DNA of 42,661 nucleotides from Thioalkalivibrio sp. (lineage in GTDB: Bacteria; Pseudomonadota; Gammaproteobacteria; Ectothiorhodospirales; Ectothiorhodospiraceae): contig RECA01000100.1 of assembly GCA_007692435.1 (NCBI GenBank), forward strand, positions 1-42,661, read 5' to 3'. Shown one piece after another: positions 35,354-42,661 of the stretch. Numbering within the stretch: position 1 is the stretch's first letter; each line of letters begins with the position of its first letter. The notes under the pieces were generated by a model, which saw only the letters and a program-made list of their open reading frames with translations, did not search any database and was not told the origin of the DNA. The position numbers and the translations under genes were made by a program.

Positions 35354-35533
35354 TCAGGCCTCCTCGACCTTCAGCAGGTACGCCACCTTGCGCACCATGC
35401 CCAGATTCTCCGGCGTGGCCTCGACCACGGAGGTGCTCTGCGTCTTGCGCAGGCCGAGCCCCCGGACGCAGGCCTTGTGGTTGGCCAGTCGGCCCGCTGT
35501 GGAGCGGACCAGCGTGAGCTTGAGCTTGTTCAT
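35354..35533 (-). CDS. rpmD: 50S ribosomal protein L30
   Basis: L30 (59 residues) starts [11 protein letters not shown] and has the family segment [15 protein letters not shown]. The ORF track shows a longer frame; the ATG at 35533 fits the family length. It lies two bases after rpsE and two before rplO. Confidence 0.97.
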   Translation of the reverse strand: MNKLKLTLVRSTAGRLANHKACVRGLGLRKTQSTSVVEATPENLGMVRKVAYLLKVEEA

Positions 35534-35535
35534 GT

Positions 35536-36042
35536 TCAACCCGTGATCTCTTCGAGGGTCTTGCCGCGCTTCGCGGCGACCATTTCGGGATCGTCCACGG
35601 CCGCAAGGCCGTTGATCGTCGCCTGCACCACATTGATCGGGTTGCGCGAGCCGACGCACTTCGCGAGCACGTTGCGCACCCCGGCCACCTCGAGTACCGC
35701 ACGCATCGCGCCGCCGGCAATCACGCCCGTTCCCTCGGAGGCCGGCTGCATGTACACGCTGGCCGCGCCATGATAGCCCTTCACCGCGAAGTGCAGGGTT
35801 CCCTCGTTCAGCGGGACGGAGGTCATGTTCTGACGTGCCTGCTGCATCGCCTTCTGGATCGCCAGCGGCACCTCGCGCGCCTTGCCGTATCCGTAGCCGA
35901 CCCGCCCGGCACCGTCACCGACCACGGTCAGCGCGGCGAAGCGGAACTGGCGCCCGCCCTTGACCACCTTCGCGACCCGATTGACGCTGATCAGTTTTTC
36001 CTGCAGCCCGTCCGTGGCTTCGCTTGATTCGTTACGTGGCAT
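35536..36042 (-). CDS. rpsE: 30S ribosomal protein S5
   Basis: S5 (168 residues) is at the mRNA entry side and influences decoding accuracy. The double-stranded RNA-binding N-domain ([19 protein letters not shown]) and the [11 protein letters not shown] loop are typical. It is 27 bases after rplR. Confidence 0.98.
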   Translation of the reverse strand: MPRNESSEATDGLQEKLISVNRVAKVVKGGRQFRFAALTVVGDGAGRVGYGYGKAREVPLAIQKAMQQARQNMTSVPLNEGTLHFAVKGYHGAASVYMQPASEGTGVIAGGAMRAVLEVAGVRNVLAKCVGSRNPINVVQATINGLAAVDDPEMVAAKRGKTLEEITG

Positions 36043-36069
36043 TGCTCTCTCCGGTGAAATCGGGTCCGA

Positions 36070-36423
36070 TCAGAAGTGCAGGCCGCCTTCGCGGGCGGCC
36101 TCGGCCAACGCCTGCACGCGGCCGTGATAGCGGAATCCCGCGCGGTCGAAGGCGACCTTCTCGATCCCGGCGGCACGCGCTCGCTCGGCGATGAGCTGAC
36201 CGACCCGTGCCGCGGCCTCCGTGTTGCCGGTGTACCCGAGATCGCCGCGGACCCCGGACTCGACCGTGGACGCAGCCGCAAGCACCGCGTCGCCGCTCGG
36301 CGCAACGACCTGCGCGTAGATGTGGCGGGGGGTCCGGTGCACGCACAGACGGTGCACGCCCAGTTCCCGGATCTTGTACCGCGCGCGGCGCGCCCTTCTG
36401 AGTCTCGACTCTTTCTTGTCCAC
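36070..36423 (-). CDS. rplR: 50S ribosomal protein L18
   Basis: L18 (117 residues) binds 5S rRNA together with L5. The basic N-terminus ([15 protein letters not shown]) and the C-terminal [21 protein letters not shown] are characteristic. It is nine bases after rplF. Confidence 0.98.
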   Translation of the reverse strand: MDKKESRLRRARRARYKIRELGVHRLCVHRTPRHIYAQVVAPSGDAVLAAASTVESGVRGDLGYTGNTEAAARVGQLIAERARAAGIEKVAFDRAGFRYHGRVQALAEAAREGGLHF

Positions 36424-36432
36424 GGTTATACC

Positions 36433-36963
36433 CTACTTCTTCTTGGCTTCTTTACGCAGAATGCGCTCGCCCTTGTACTTGACGCCCTTGCCCTTGTAGG
36501 GCTCCGGCGGACGGAAGCCGCGGATGTTCGCAGCGACCTGGCCGACCTGCTGGCAGTCATGCCCCTTGACCACGATCTCCGTCTGGCTCGGCGTTTCGAT
36601 GGTGACGCCGTCCGGGATGTCGAACGCGATCGGGTGGGAGAAGCCCAGCGACAGGTTCAGCACCCTGCCCTGCGCCTGCGCCCGGTATCCGACGCCCACG
36701 AGCTCCAGCCCGCGCTCGAAGCCCTGGCTCACGCCGTGCACGTGGTTCCCCAGCACCGAGCGGATGGTCCCGGCCAGGGCGGCGTTATCGGCGTTGGCCG
36801 CCGGCGACACCCTGGCGACATTGTCCTCGATGGACACCTCTACCGCTTCAGGGCAGCGCATGCTGATCTCGCCCTTCGGGCCCTTCACCGTGATTTCCTG
36901 CCCGCTCATCTGCATCGACACTCCGGCCGGCAGGTCCAGCGGTCTTTTTGCTACCCGAGACAT
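36433..36963 (-). CDS. rplF: 50S ribosomal protein L6
   Basis: L6 (176 residues) lies near the sarcin-ricin loop and the factor-binding site. It has two similar domains. The second contains [20 protein letters not shown], and the end is [11 protein letters not shown]. The start [12 protein letters not shown] at 36963 fits homologues; the ORF track adds 21 codons. It lies ten bases after rpsH. Confidence 0.97.
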   Translation of the reverse strand: MSRVAKRPLDLPAGVSMQMSGQEITVKGPKGEISMRCPEAVEVSIEDNVARVSPAANADNAALAGTIRSVLGNHVHGVSQGFERGLELVGVGYRAQAQGRVLNLSLGFSHPIAFDIPDGVTIETPSQTEIVVKGHDCQQVGQVAANIRGFRPPEPYKGKGVKYKGERILRKEAKKK

Positions 36964-36973
36964 GACAATTCCC

Positions 36974-37366
36974 TCAGTAGATCTTGCAGAGCACTTCGCC
37001 GCCCTGCCCAAGGGCCCGCGCCGCACGATCGGTCATCACCCCTTGCGAGGTGGAGATGACCGCGACGCCGAGACCCGCGTTGATTCTCGGAAGCTCGTCC
37101 GTGCCACGGTAGATCCGCAGGCCCGGACGGCTGATGCGCTCGATGTTCTGGATCACGCCGCGCCCCTGGAAATACTTCAGCGTCACGCGCAGCTGCTTCG
37201 CCGCACCCTCGCCCTCGGTCACGACGTCGGCGACGTAGCCCTCGTCCGCGAAGACCTTCAGGATGGCCTCCTTGGTGCGGCTGTAGGGCATGGCCACGGT
37301 CTTTTTTTCCGCCCGCTGGGCATTCCGCACCCGGGTCAGCAGGTCGGCAATCGGATCGGTCATCAT
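36974..37366 (-). CDS. rpsH: 30S ribosomal protein S8
   Basis: S8 (130 residues) binds the central domain of 16S rRNA; in E. coli it also represses the spc operon by binding the rplE leader. It begins [17 protein letters not shown] and ends [15 protein letters not shown] lies nine bases before the first of two adjacent ATGs. It follows rpsN by 13 bases. Confidence 0.97.
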   Translation of the reverse strand: MMTDPIADLLTRVRNAQRAEKKTVAMPYSRTKEAILKVFADEGYVADVVTEGEGAAKQLRVTLKYFQGRGVIQNIERISRPGLRIYRGTDELPRINAGLGVAVISTSQGVMTDRAARALGQGGEVLCKIY

Positions 37367-37379
37367 GATTCTGTTCTCC

Positions 37380-37685
37380 TTACCAACTTGCCTTGCGAAG
37401 TCCCGGGATCTCGCCGCGCATCGCGAATTCGCGCAGCTTGTTGCGGCCGAGGCCAAAGCGGCGGTAGTAGCCCTTCGGGCGGCCGGTGACACCACAGCGG
37501 TTGCGCTTGCGCACCGGGCTCGAGTCGCGAGGCAGCTTCTGCAGGGCCTGCATGGCCGCCATGCGCTCCTCGCCAGGCAGGGCCTCGTCCAGGACCTTCG
37601 CCTTGAGCTCGGCCCGGCGCGCCGCGTATTTCTGCACCAGCCTTGCGCGCTTCTGCTCGCGCATCATCATCGAAACCTTTGCCAT
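37380..37685 (-). CDS. rpsN: 30S ribosomal protein S14
   Basis: S14 (101 residues) is in the small-subunit head. This is the long form without the CxxC zinc motif, as in most proteobacteria. It retains [20 protein letters not shown] and the end IPGLRKASW. The gene lies 17 bases after rplE. Confidence 0.98.
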   Translation of the reverse strand: MAKVSMMMREQKRARLVQKYAARRAELKAKVLDEALPGEERMAAMQALQKLPRDSSPVRKRNRCGVTGRPKGYYRRFGLGRNKLREFAMRGEIPGLRKASW

Positions 37686-37702
37686 TTCTCGGAAACCTCG
37701 GG

Positions 37703-38251
37703 TTACGTCCGGAAGGGGAAGCGGAAGGCCTCGAGCAGCGCCTTCGCCTCCTCGTCGCTCTTTGCGTTGGTGGTGATGGTGATGTCCATGCCGCGGATCT
37801 TGTCGATGCGGTCGTAGTCGATCTCCGGGAAGATGATCTGCTCCTTCACACCCAGGCTGTAGTTGCCGCGGCCATCGAAGGCCCGCGGGCTGAAGCCGCG
37901 AAAGTCACGGACGCGCGGAATCGCGACGCTGATCAGCCGGTCGAGAAACTCGTACATGCGCCCGCGCCGCAGCGTCACCTTGCAGCCGATCGGATACCCG
38001 TCGCGGATCTTGAAGGCGGCGATGGACTTCCTCGCCTTGGTCACCACGGGCTTCTGTCCGGCAATCGCGGTCATGTCCGACAGGGCATGATCGATCACCT
38101 TCTTGTCGGCAACCGCGTCGCCCAGCCCCATGTTCAGCGTGATCTTGGTGATCCGGGGGACCTCCATCACGTTCGCGTACTGGAATCTCTCCTTCAGGGC
38201 CGGGACCACCGACTCGAGGTACTCTGTTCTCAAACGTTCCATGGCTCTCAT
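37703..38251 (-). CDS. rplE: 50S ribosomal protein L5
   Basis: L5 binds 5S rRNA and touches S13 in the small-subunit head. The 182 residues include [19 protein letters not shown] and the end [16 protein letters not shown]. Two ATGs compete: 38251 (MRAMERL) has AAGGG about four bases upstream, while 38242 (MERLRTEYL) gives exactly the 179-residue length of E. coli L5. I report the former. It is seven bases after rplX. Confidence 0.95.
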   Translation of the reverse strand: MRAMERLRTEYLESVVPALKERFQYANVMEVPRITKITLNMGLGDAVADKKVIDHALSDMTAIAGQKPVVTKARKSIAAFKIRDGYPIGCKVTLRRGRMYEFLDRLISVAIPRVRDFRGFSPRAFDGRGNYSLGVKEQIIFPEIDYDRIDKIRGMDITITTNAKSDEEAKALLEAFRFPFRT

Positions 38252-38258
38252 TCCGCCC

Positions 38259-38576
38259 TTATACGTCGACGACTTCGCCGTTCGAGCGGAACACCCGAAC
38301 CTTGCGACCGTCTTCGAGGGTCTTGAAGGAAACCCGGTCACCCTTCGCGGCGGCCGGATTGAACAACATCACATTGGACACATGGATCGGCATCTCCTTC
38401 TCGATGATGCCGCCAGTGCGACCCATGTTCGGGTTCGGCTTCTGGTGCTTCTTCACCATATTGATGTTCTGGACCAGCACACGACTGTCCGGGAAGACCC
38501 GCAGCACGGTGCCACGGCGTCCCTTGTCCTTGCCGGTGATGATCGTCACATCATCGCCCTTGCGAATCTTATTCAT
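38259..38576 (-). CDS. rplX: 50S ribosomal protein L24
   Basis: L24 (105 residues) is one of two initiators of large-subunit assembly. Its KOW motif reads [19 protein letters not shown], followed by [10 protein letters not shown]. It is seven bases after rplN. Confidence 0.98.
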   Translation of the reverse strand: MNKIRKGDDVTIITGKDKGRRGTVLRVFPDSRVLVQNINMVKKHQKPNPNMGRTGGIIEKEMPIHVSNVMLFNPAAAKGDRVSFKTLEDGRKVRVFRSNGEVVDV

Positions 38577-38583
38577 GCCTGCC

Positions 38584-38952
38584 TCACAAGACTTCGGGTG
38601 CCAGCGAGATGATCTTCATGAACTTCTCGCCGCGCAGTTCACGGGTCACGGGCCCGAAGATCCGGGTACCGATCGGTTGCAGCTGGTTGTTCAGCAGCAC
38701 CGCGGCGTTGCGGTCGAAGCGGATCACCGAACCGTCGGGACGGCGCACCCCGGAGGCGGTGCGGACGACGACCGCGCTGTAGACCTCGCCCTTCCGGACC
38801 TTGCCGCGCGGAATCGCGTCCTTCACGCTCACCTTGATCACGTCACCGACGCGTGCGTACCGGCGATGCGACCCGCCCAGCACCTTGATGCACTGCACCC
38901 GGCGGGCGCCGCTGTTGTCGGCGGCCTCGAGAACGGTCTGCATTTGAATCAT
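38584..38952 (-). CDS. rplN: 50S ribosomal protein L14
   Basis: L14 (122 residues) lies at the subunit interface and is the docking site of RsfS, also encoded here. It starts [18 protein letters not shown], so the ATG at 38952 is the true start; the ORF track begins 32 codons early. It is 29 bases after rpsQ. Confidence 0.98.
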   Translation of the reverse strand: MIQMQTVLEAADNSGARRVQCIKVLGGSHRRYARVGDVIKVSVKDAIPRGKVRKGEVYSAVVVRTASGVRRPDGSVIRFDRNAAVLLNNQLQPIGTRIFGPVTRELRGEKFMKIISLAPEVL

Positions 38953-38981
38953 GACTAATTCTCCAACGAATGGGCGCCGGG

Positions 38982-39248
38982 TCAGGCCGGGGCGCGGCCG
39001 AGCACTTCCACGAGTGCGAAGCGTTTCATGCGCGACAGCGGGCGGCATTCGCGGATGCGCACGGTGTCACCGGTGCGGGACTCGTTGCCCTCGTCGTGCA
39101 CGTACAGCCGGGTGCTCCGGCGGATGAACTTGCCGTACAGCGGATGGCGCACACGGCGCTCCACCATGACGGTCCGGGTCTTGTCCGCCTTGTCGCTCAC
39201 CACACGCCCGATGATGGACCGCTGGGTTTTGGACGTTTCTTCGTTCAT
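38982..39248 (-). CDS. rpsQ: 30S ribosomal protein S17
   Basis: S17 (88 residues) is an OB-fold primary binder of 16S r[22 protein letters not shown] and the [17 protein letters not shown] stretch are typical. It is four bases after rpmC. Confidence 0.98.
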   Translation of the reverse strand: MNEETSKTQRSIIGRVVSDKADKTRTVMVERRVRHPLYGKFIRRSTRLYVHDEGNESRTGDTVRIRECRPLSRMKRFALVEVLGRAPA

Positions 39249-39252
39249 GTTC

Positions 39253-39447
39253 TTATCCTGCCAGCTTGCGTTGGTTGATGAGCGTCTTGATCTGGGCGAT
39301 CTCGCGACGGACCTTCTTCACGCGATCCGGCCGCGCGAGCTGGCCCACCGCCTTCTGCATGCGCAGCGCAAACTGCTCCTGGTACAGGCCTTCCAGCTCC
39401 TCGTCCAGCTGGGAGGCATTCTTCTTCTGCAGTTCCGCGAACCTCAT
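39253..39447 (-). CDS. rpmC: 50S ribosomal protein L29
   Basis: L29 (64 residues) is a helical hairpin near the exit tunnel that helps dock trigger factor and SRP. It starts [14 protein letters not shown]. The ATG shares its first base with the rplP stop codon (TGATG), so the two are coupled. The ORF track adds 44 codons that belong to another frame of rplP. Confidence 0.97.
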   Translation of the reverse strand: MRFAELQKKNASQLDEELEGLYQEQFALRMQKAVGQLARPDRVKKVRREIAQIKTLINQRKLAG

Positions 39448-39860
39448 CACATCACCTGCCTGCGTGCGAACGTCGTCTTGATCGGGAGCTTGGCCGCGGC
39501 CAGGCGAAAGGCCTCGCGCGCGACGTCCTCGTTCACGCCCTCCATCTCGTAGAGGACGCGACCGGGCTGGACCTTGCACACCCAGTACTCCACGTTGCCC
39601 TTGCCCTTGCCCATGCGGACCTCGAGCGGCTTCTTGGACACCGGAACGTCGGGGAAGACCCGGATCCAGATCTTCCCGCCGCGCTTGATGTGACGGACCA
39701 TCGCGCGGCGGGCCGCCTCGATCTGGCGCGCGGTGATGCGACCGCGGTCCACGGCCTGAAGGCCGTATTCACCGAAGCTCACCTTGGCGCCCGAGGTCGC
39801 GAGACCGCGGTTCTTGCCCTTGAATTGCTTCCGGAACTTGGTTCTCTTTGGCTGCAGCAT
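39447..39860 (-). CDS. rplP: 50S ribosomal protein L16
   Basis: L16 (137 residues) contacts A-site tRNA in the large subunit. It begins [19 protein letters not shown], and the family motif [12 protein letters not shown] is intact. The residue hydroxylated in E. coli (Arg81) lies next to this motif. It is 23 bases after rpsC. Confidence 0.98.
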   Translation of the reverse strand: MLQPKRTKFRKQFKGKNRGLATSGAKVSFGEYGLQAVDRGRITARQIEAARRAMVRHIKRGGKIWIRVFPDVPVSKKPLEVRMGKGKGNVEYWVCKVQPGRVLYEMEGVNEDVAREAFRLAAAKLPIKTTFARRQVM

Positions 39861-39883
39861 GACGAATTCCTTGTTGCGCCGGC

Positions 39884-40561
39884 CTAGTTGGCGGCGGCCG
39901 GCCGGGACCCGGCGGCGCTATCCAGGCCGAATACCTCGCCCTTGAAGATCCACACCTTGATGCCGATCACGCCGTAGGTCGTCTTCGCCTCGGCAAAACC
40001 GTAGTCGATGTCGGCACGCAGTGTGTGCAGGGGCACGCGGCCTTCGCGATACCACTCGGAGCGCGCGATCTCGGCCCCGTTCAGGCGGCCGGCGACGTGC
40101 ACCTTCACACCCTGGGCGCCCAGGCGTACCGCATTGCCCACCGCGCGCTTCATCGCGCGCCGGAACATGATCCGGCGCTCCAGCTGCTGGGCGATGCCCT
40201 CGGCCACCAGCTGCGCGTCGACCTCCGGCTTGCGGATCTCCTCGATGTTGATCTTGATGTTGCTCAGTTCGAGTCCGGATCGCGCCGCGACCTCGCGCCG
40301 CAGGGCCTCGATGTCCTCGCCCTTCTTGCCGATCACGATGCCCGGACGCGCGGTGTGGATGGTCACGTGCGCGGCACGCGAGGGGCGTTCGATCTGGATG
40401 CGGCTGACCGATGCGTGCGACAACCGCTTGCGCAGGAAGGCGCGCAGCTCGATGTCATCGTTCAGCGTCTTGCCGAACGCATCGCCGTCCTCGTACCAGA
40501 TCGCCGACCACGGGCGCGAGATGCCGAGACGGAAACCGGTTGGATGTACCTTCTGACCCAT
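39884..40561 (-). CDS. rpsC: 30S ribosomal protein S3
   Basis: S3 (225 residues) sits at the mRNA entry channel. It begins [14 protein letters not shown], has a KH domain with [12 protein letters not shown], and the C-terminal [13 protein letters not shown]. It is two bases after rplV. Confidence 0.98.
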   Translation of the reverse strand: MGQKVHPTGFRLGISRPWSAIWYEDGDAFGKTLNDDIELRAFLRKRLSHASVSRIQIERPSRAAHVTIHTARPGIVIGKKGEDIEALRREVAARSGLELSNIKINIEEIRKPEVDAQLVAEGIAQQLERRIMFRRAMKRAVGNAVRLGAQGVKVHVAGRLNGAEIARSEWYREGRVPLHTLRADIDYGFAEAKTTYGVIGIKVWIFKGEVFGLDSAAGSRPAAAN

Positions 40562-40563
40562 GA

Positions 40564-40914
40564 CTACCTTGCTCCCGTTTCACTGACGCCAATCAGGATA
40601 TGACTGGTCCGTTTCAGGATGCGGTTGCCACGGCCCTTGGCCCGCGCACGCATCCGCTTCATCACCGGACCCTCGTCCACCTGGACCCGGCTGACACGCA
40701 GCTCGTCCACATCGGCGCCATCGTTGTTCTCAGCGTTGGCAATCGCGGACTCGAGGACCTTCTTCAGCATCGCTGCGGCCCGCTTCGGGCTGTAGGTCAG
40801 CTCGTTCAGCGCCTGCTCCACCGCCTTGCCGCGGACCTGGTCCGCCACCAGCCGCGCCTTCTGCGGCGAGATCCGGGCGTAACGCAGCTTCGCGATCGTT
40901 TCATCCGTATTCAT
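40564..40914 (-). CDS. rplV: 50S ribosomal protein L22
   Basis: L22 (116 residues) lines the exit tunnel by a long hairpin ([21 protein letters not shown]), the site of macrolide-resistance changes in other species. The ATG at 40914 is preferred over the preceding in-frame GTG, because GGAA stands at the usual distance. It follows rpsS by nine bases. Confidence 0.97.
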   Translation of the reverse strand: MNTDETIAKLRYARISPQKARLVADQVRGKAVEQALNELTYSPKRAAAMLKKVLESAIANAENNDGADVDELRVSRVQVDEGPVMKRMRARAKGRGNRILKRTSHILIGVSETGAR

Positions 40915-40923
40915 CACAGTTCC

Positions 40924-41196
40924 TTAGCGCGACTTCTTGTTGGCCACGTGGCCCTTGAAGGTCCGGGTGGCGGCGAATTCGCCGAGCTTGTGCCCGACCA
41001 TGTTCTCCGTCACCAGCACCGGTACGTGCTGCCGTCCGTTGTGGACGGCCACCGTCAGTCCGACCATCTGGGGGATGATCATCGATCGGCGCGACCAGGT
41101 CTTGATCGGGCGGCGGTCGTTTTTTTCCACGGCGACATCGACCTTCTTCAAAAGGTGATGGTCGACGTACGGGCCCTTCTTCAGTGAACGCGGCAT
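40924..41196 (-). CDS. rpsS: 30S ribosomal protein S19
   Basis: S19 (90 residues) is at the top of the small-subunit head, forming a complex with S13. [18 protein letters not shown] and the central [16 protein letters not shown] are diagnostic. It lies 12 bases after rplB. Confidence 0.98.
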   Translation of the reverse strand: MPRSLKKGPYVDHHLLKKVDVAVEKNDRRPIKTWSRRSMIIPQMVGLTVAVHNGRQHVPVLVTENMVGHKLGEFAATRTFKGHVANKKSR

Positions 41197-41208
41197 GCTC
41201 GAACTCCG

Positions 41209-42030
41209 TTACTTCTTCCGACGACGCAGGATCATGCGGTCGGTTCGCTTGTTGTGGCGGGTCTTGTAGCCCTTGGTCGGTACGCCCCACGGGGTCACCG
41301 GCTGCCGGCCGAAGTTGCGGCCCTCGCCGCCGCCATGCGGGTGGTCGACCGGGTTCATCGCGGTGCCGCGCACCGTCGGGCGCACGCCGATCCAGCGCTT
41401 CGCACCGGCCTTGCCGAACTTCTGCAGGGCATGCTCCGAGTTGCCGACTTCGCCGACCACTGCCCGGCACTCCGACAGCACGCGCCGCATCTCGCCGGAG
41501 CGCAGGCGCAGGGTCGCGTGCCGGCCCTCGCGGGCCACGACCTGCACCGAGGTTCCTGCCGACCGCGCCAGCTGCGCGCCCTTGCCCGGCTTCATTTCCA
41601 CGCAGTGCACGACGGTGCCGACCGGGATCGAACGCAGCTCCATCGCGTTGCCCGCGCGGATCGGCGCCTGGCTTCCGCTCAGGACCGTGCCACCCGTCTT
41701 GAGGCCCTTGGGCGCGATGATGTAGCGGCGTTCGCCGTCCGCGTACTTCAGCAGCGCGAGATGGGCGCTGCGGTTCGGGTCGTATTCCAGCCGCTCGACG
41801 ACTGCGGGGACGTTGTCCTTGTTCCGCTTGAAATCCACGAGCCGATAATGCCGCTTGTGGCCGCCGCCAATGTGCCGGGTCGTAATGCGCCCCTGGTTGT
41901 TGCGGCCGCCGGTCCGGGATTTCTTCTCCAGCAGCGGCCCATGGGGCGCGCCGGCATGCAGCTCCGGGTTCCGGACCTTGACTGCGTGGCGCCGCCCGGC
42001 AGAGGTTGGATTGGTCTTCATGATCGCCAT
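41209..42030 (-). CDS. rplB: 50S ribosomal protein L2
   Basis: L2 (273 residues) is needed for subunit joining and peptidyl transfer. The C-terminal [18 protein letters not shown] holds the histidine long implicated in activity (His229 in E. coli). The central SH3-like domain has the family sequence [17 protein letters not shown]. It is three bases after rplW. Confidence 0.98.
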   Translation of the reverse strand: MAIMKTNPTSAGRRHAVKVRNPELHAGAPHGPLLEKKSRTGGRNNQGRITTRHIGGGHKRHYRLVDFKRNKDNVPAVVERLEYDPNRSAHLALLKYADGERRYIIAPKGLKTGGTVLSGSQAPIRAGNAMELRSIPVGTVVHCVEMKPGKGAQLARSAGTSVQVVAREGRHATLRLRSGEMRRVLSECRAVVGEVGNSEHALQKFGKAGAKRWIGVRPTVRGTAMNPVDHPHGGGEGRNFGRQPVTPWGVPTKGYKTRHNKRTDRMILRRRKK

Positions 42031-42033
42031 GGC

Positions 42034-42330
42034 TTACACCTGGTCTCCTTCGCCCAATTCGATCGTCTGCCCTTCCGCAAGGGAGACGTAGGCCTTCTTC
42101 CAGTGGTTGCGCCGACCGAACTGGCGCCCGAACCGCTTCACCTTCCCGTCCTGGACCAGGGTGCGCACGGAATCGACCTGTACTTCGAAGATCTTCTCCA
42201 CCGCCTGCTTGATCTCGGACTTGGTGGCATCGCGGCGCACCTTGAACACGTGCGTGCCGACTTCACCGGCAGCGGTCGACTTCTCGGACACCACCGGACC
42301 CAGAATCACCTGCAGCAGACGCTGGTTCAT
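42034..42330 (-). CDS. rplW: 50S ribosomal protein L23
   Basis: L23 (98 residues) is the exit-tunnel docking site of trigger factor and SRP. It has LGPVVSEKST near the start and KRFGRQFGRRNHWKKAYV later. The ATG at 42330 overlaps the rplD stop as ATGA, with GGAG about ten bases upstream. The in-frame GTG at 42339 used by the ORF track is too close to that site. Confidence 0.96.
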   Translation of the reverse strand: MNQRLLQVILGPVVSEKSTAAGEVGTHVFKVRRDATKSEIKQAVEKIFEVQVDSVRTLVQDGKVKRFGRQFGRRNHWKKAYVSLAEGQTIELGEGDQV

Positions 42331-42661
42331 GCCAACCACTCCTCTATGCGCTTCACCGCGCCCGTGGTGATCACCACGGTCTCGGCACCCACGAGCACCA
42401 CCGGGTTGATCTCCGCCGCGGTGACGATGTCGATCCTCGGAATGTTGCGAAGGGCCTGCCAGGTGCTGGCGTCATGTTCCGCCGTGACGATCAGGCCGGA
42501 TTCCAGCCCCAGCCCGGACAGTGCCGTCACCGCGTCACGGGTCCGGCCGGATTCCACCGCGAAGCCCTCGACGATCTTCAGCCGGTCCTGACGCAGCAGC
42601 TCGGAGAGGATCGAGGCCATCGCCGCGCGGTACATCTTCCGGTTCATCTTCTGGCTGAAGT
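42327..42661 (-). CDS. rplD: 50S ribosomal protein L4, C-terminal part
   Basis: The window ends inside this gene. The last 111 codons plus the stop are present, and the frame is still open at the window edge. The visible part begins FSQKMNRKMYRAAMASILSE, which corresponds to the middle of L4. The methionine used by the ORF track is internal. In E. coli L4 represses the S10 operon. rpsJ and rplC should lie beyond the edge. Confidence 0.96.
   Translation of the reverse strand, partial: FSQKMNRKMYRAAMASILSELLRQDRLKIVEGFAVESGRTRDAVTALSGLGLESGLIVTAEHDASTWQALRNIPRIDIVTAAEINPVVLVGAETVVITTGAVKRIEEWLA

Overview
The window is chromosomal DNA of a high-GC gammaproteobacterium. Gene content and order (leuS-lptE-holA-proA-nadD-rsfS-rlmH, miaB-phoH-ybeY-corC-lnt, pilS-pilR, and the S10/spc/alpha ribosomal clusters) together with the codon use suggest the Chromatiales/Ectothiorhodospiraceae side of the class, for example a Thioalkalivibrio-like organism. 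That family-level placement is inference; no rRNA gene is present. No tRNA, insertion sequence, phage gene or CRISPR array was seen. Nearly every base is in a recognisable housekeeping gene, and most ORF-track lines are GC-rich shadow frames.

Layout. 1-746: non-coding, rich in long inverted repeats. 747-2461 (minus): rluD-pgeF. 2532-3362 (plus): bamD. 3410-7547 (minus): sucC-sucD-nadE-glnB, apparently one transcription unit joining a TCA-cycle ligase, NAD synthesis and the PII signal protein. 7675-11028 (plus): a small zinc-ribbon membrane protein, then pilS and pilR. 11042-18681 (minus): leuS-lptE-holA-proA-nadD-rsfS-rlmH-maf. 18828-19364 (plus): a YbeL-like zinc-ribbon protein. 19374-25424 (minus): ssb-miaB-phoH-ybeY-corC-lnt. 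25593-26969 (minus): an MFS transporter. 27309-30182 (plus): uvrA. 30494 to the end (minus): rplD(partial)-rplW-rplB-rpsS-rplV-rpsC-rplP-rpmC-rpsQ-rplN-rplX-rplE-rpsN-rpsH-rplF-rplR-rpsE-rpmD-rplO-secY-rpmJ-rpsM-rpsK-rpsD-rpoA-rplQ. Many neighbouring genes overlap by ATGA or GTGA or lie within a few bases, implying translational coupling.

The most unusual signal is a family of intergenic foldback elements at 45-150, 571-680, 27109-27220 and, in divergent form, 30277-30388. Each is a perfect 27-31 bp inverted repeat whose sequence differs at every site, enclosing a 50-52 nt core. The core is nearly identical in the first three copies and shares its internal plan with the fourth. A fifth site (343-426) looks like a hybrid of two copies. 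Elements three and four sit on either side of uvrA. Conserved core with site-specific but perfectly self-complementary arms is not what simple copying of a repeat would give, so this is the main lead. Secondary leads are a seven-unit 15-bp minisatellite in front of corC, promoter positions suggesting leaderless or nearly leaderless transcripts, and the sucCD-nadE-glnB grouping.
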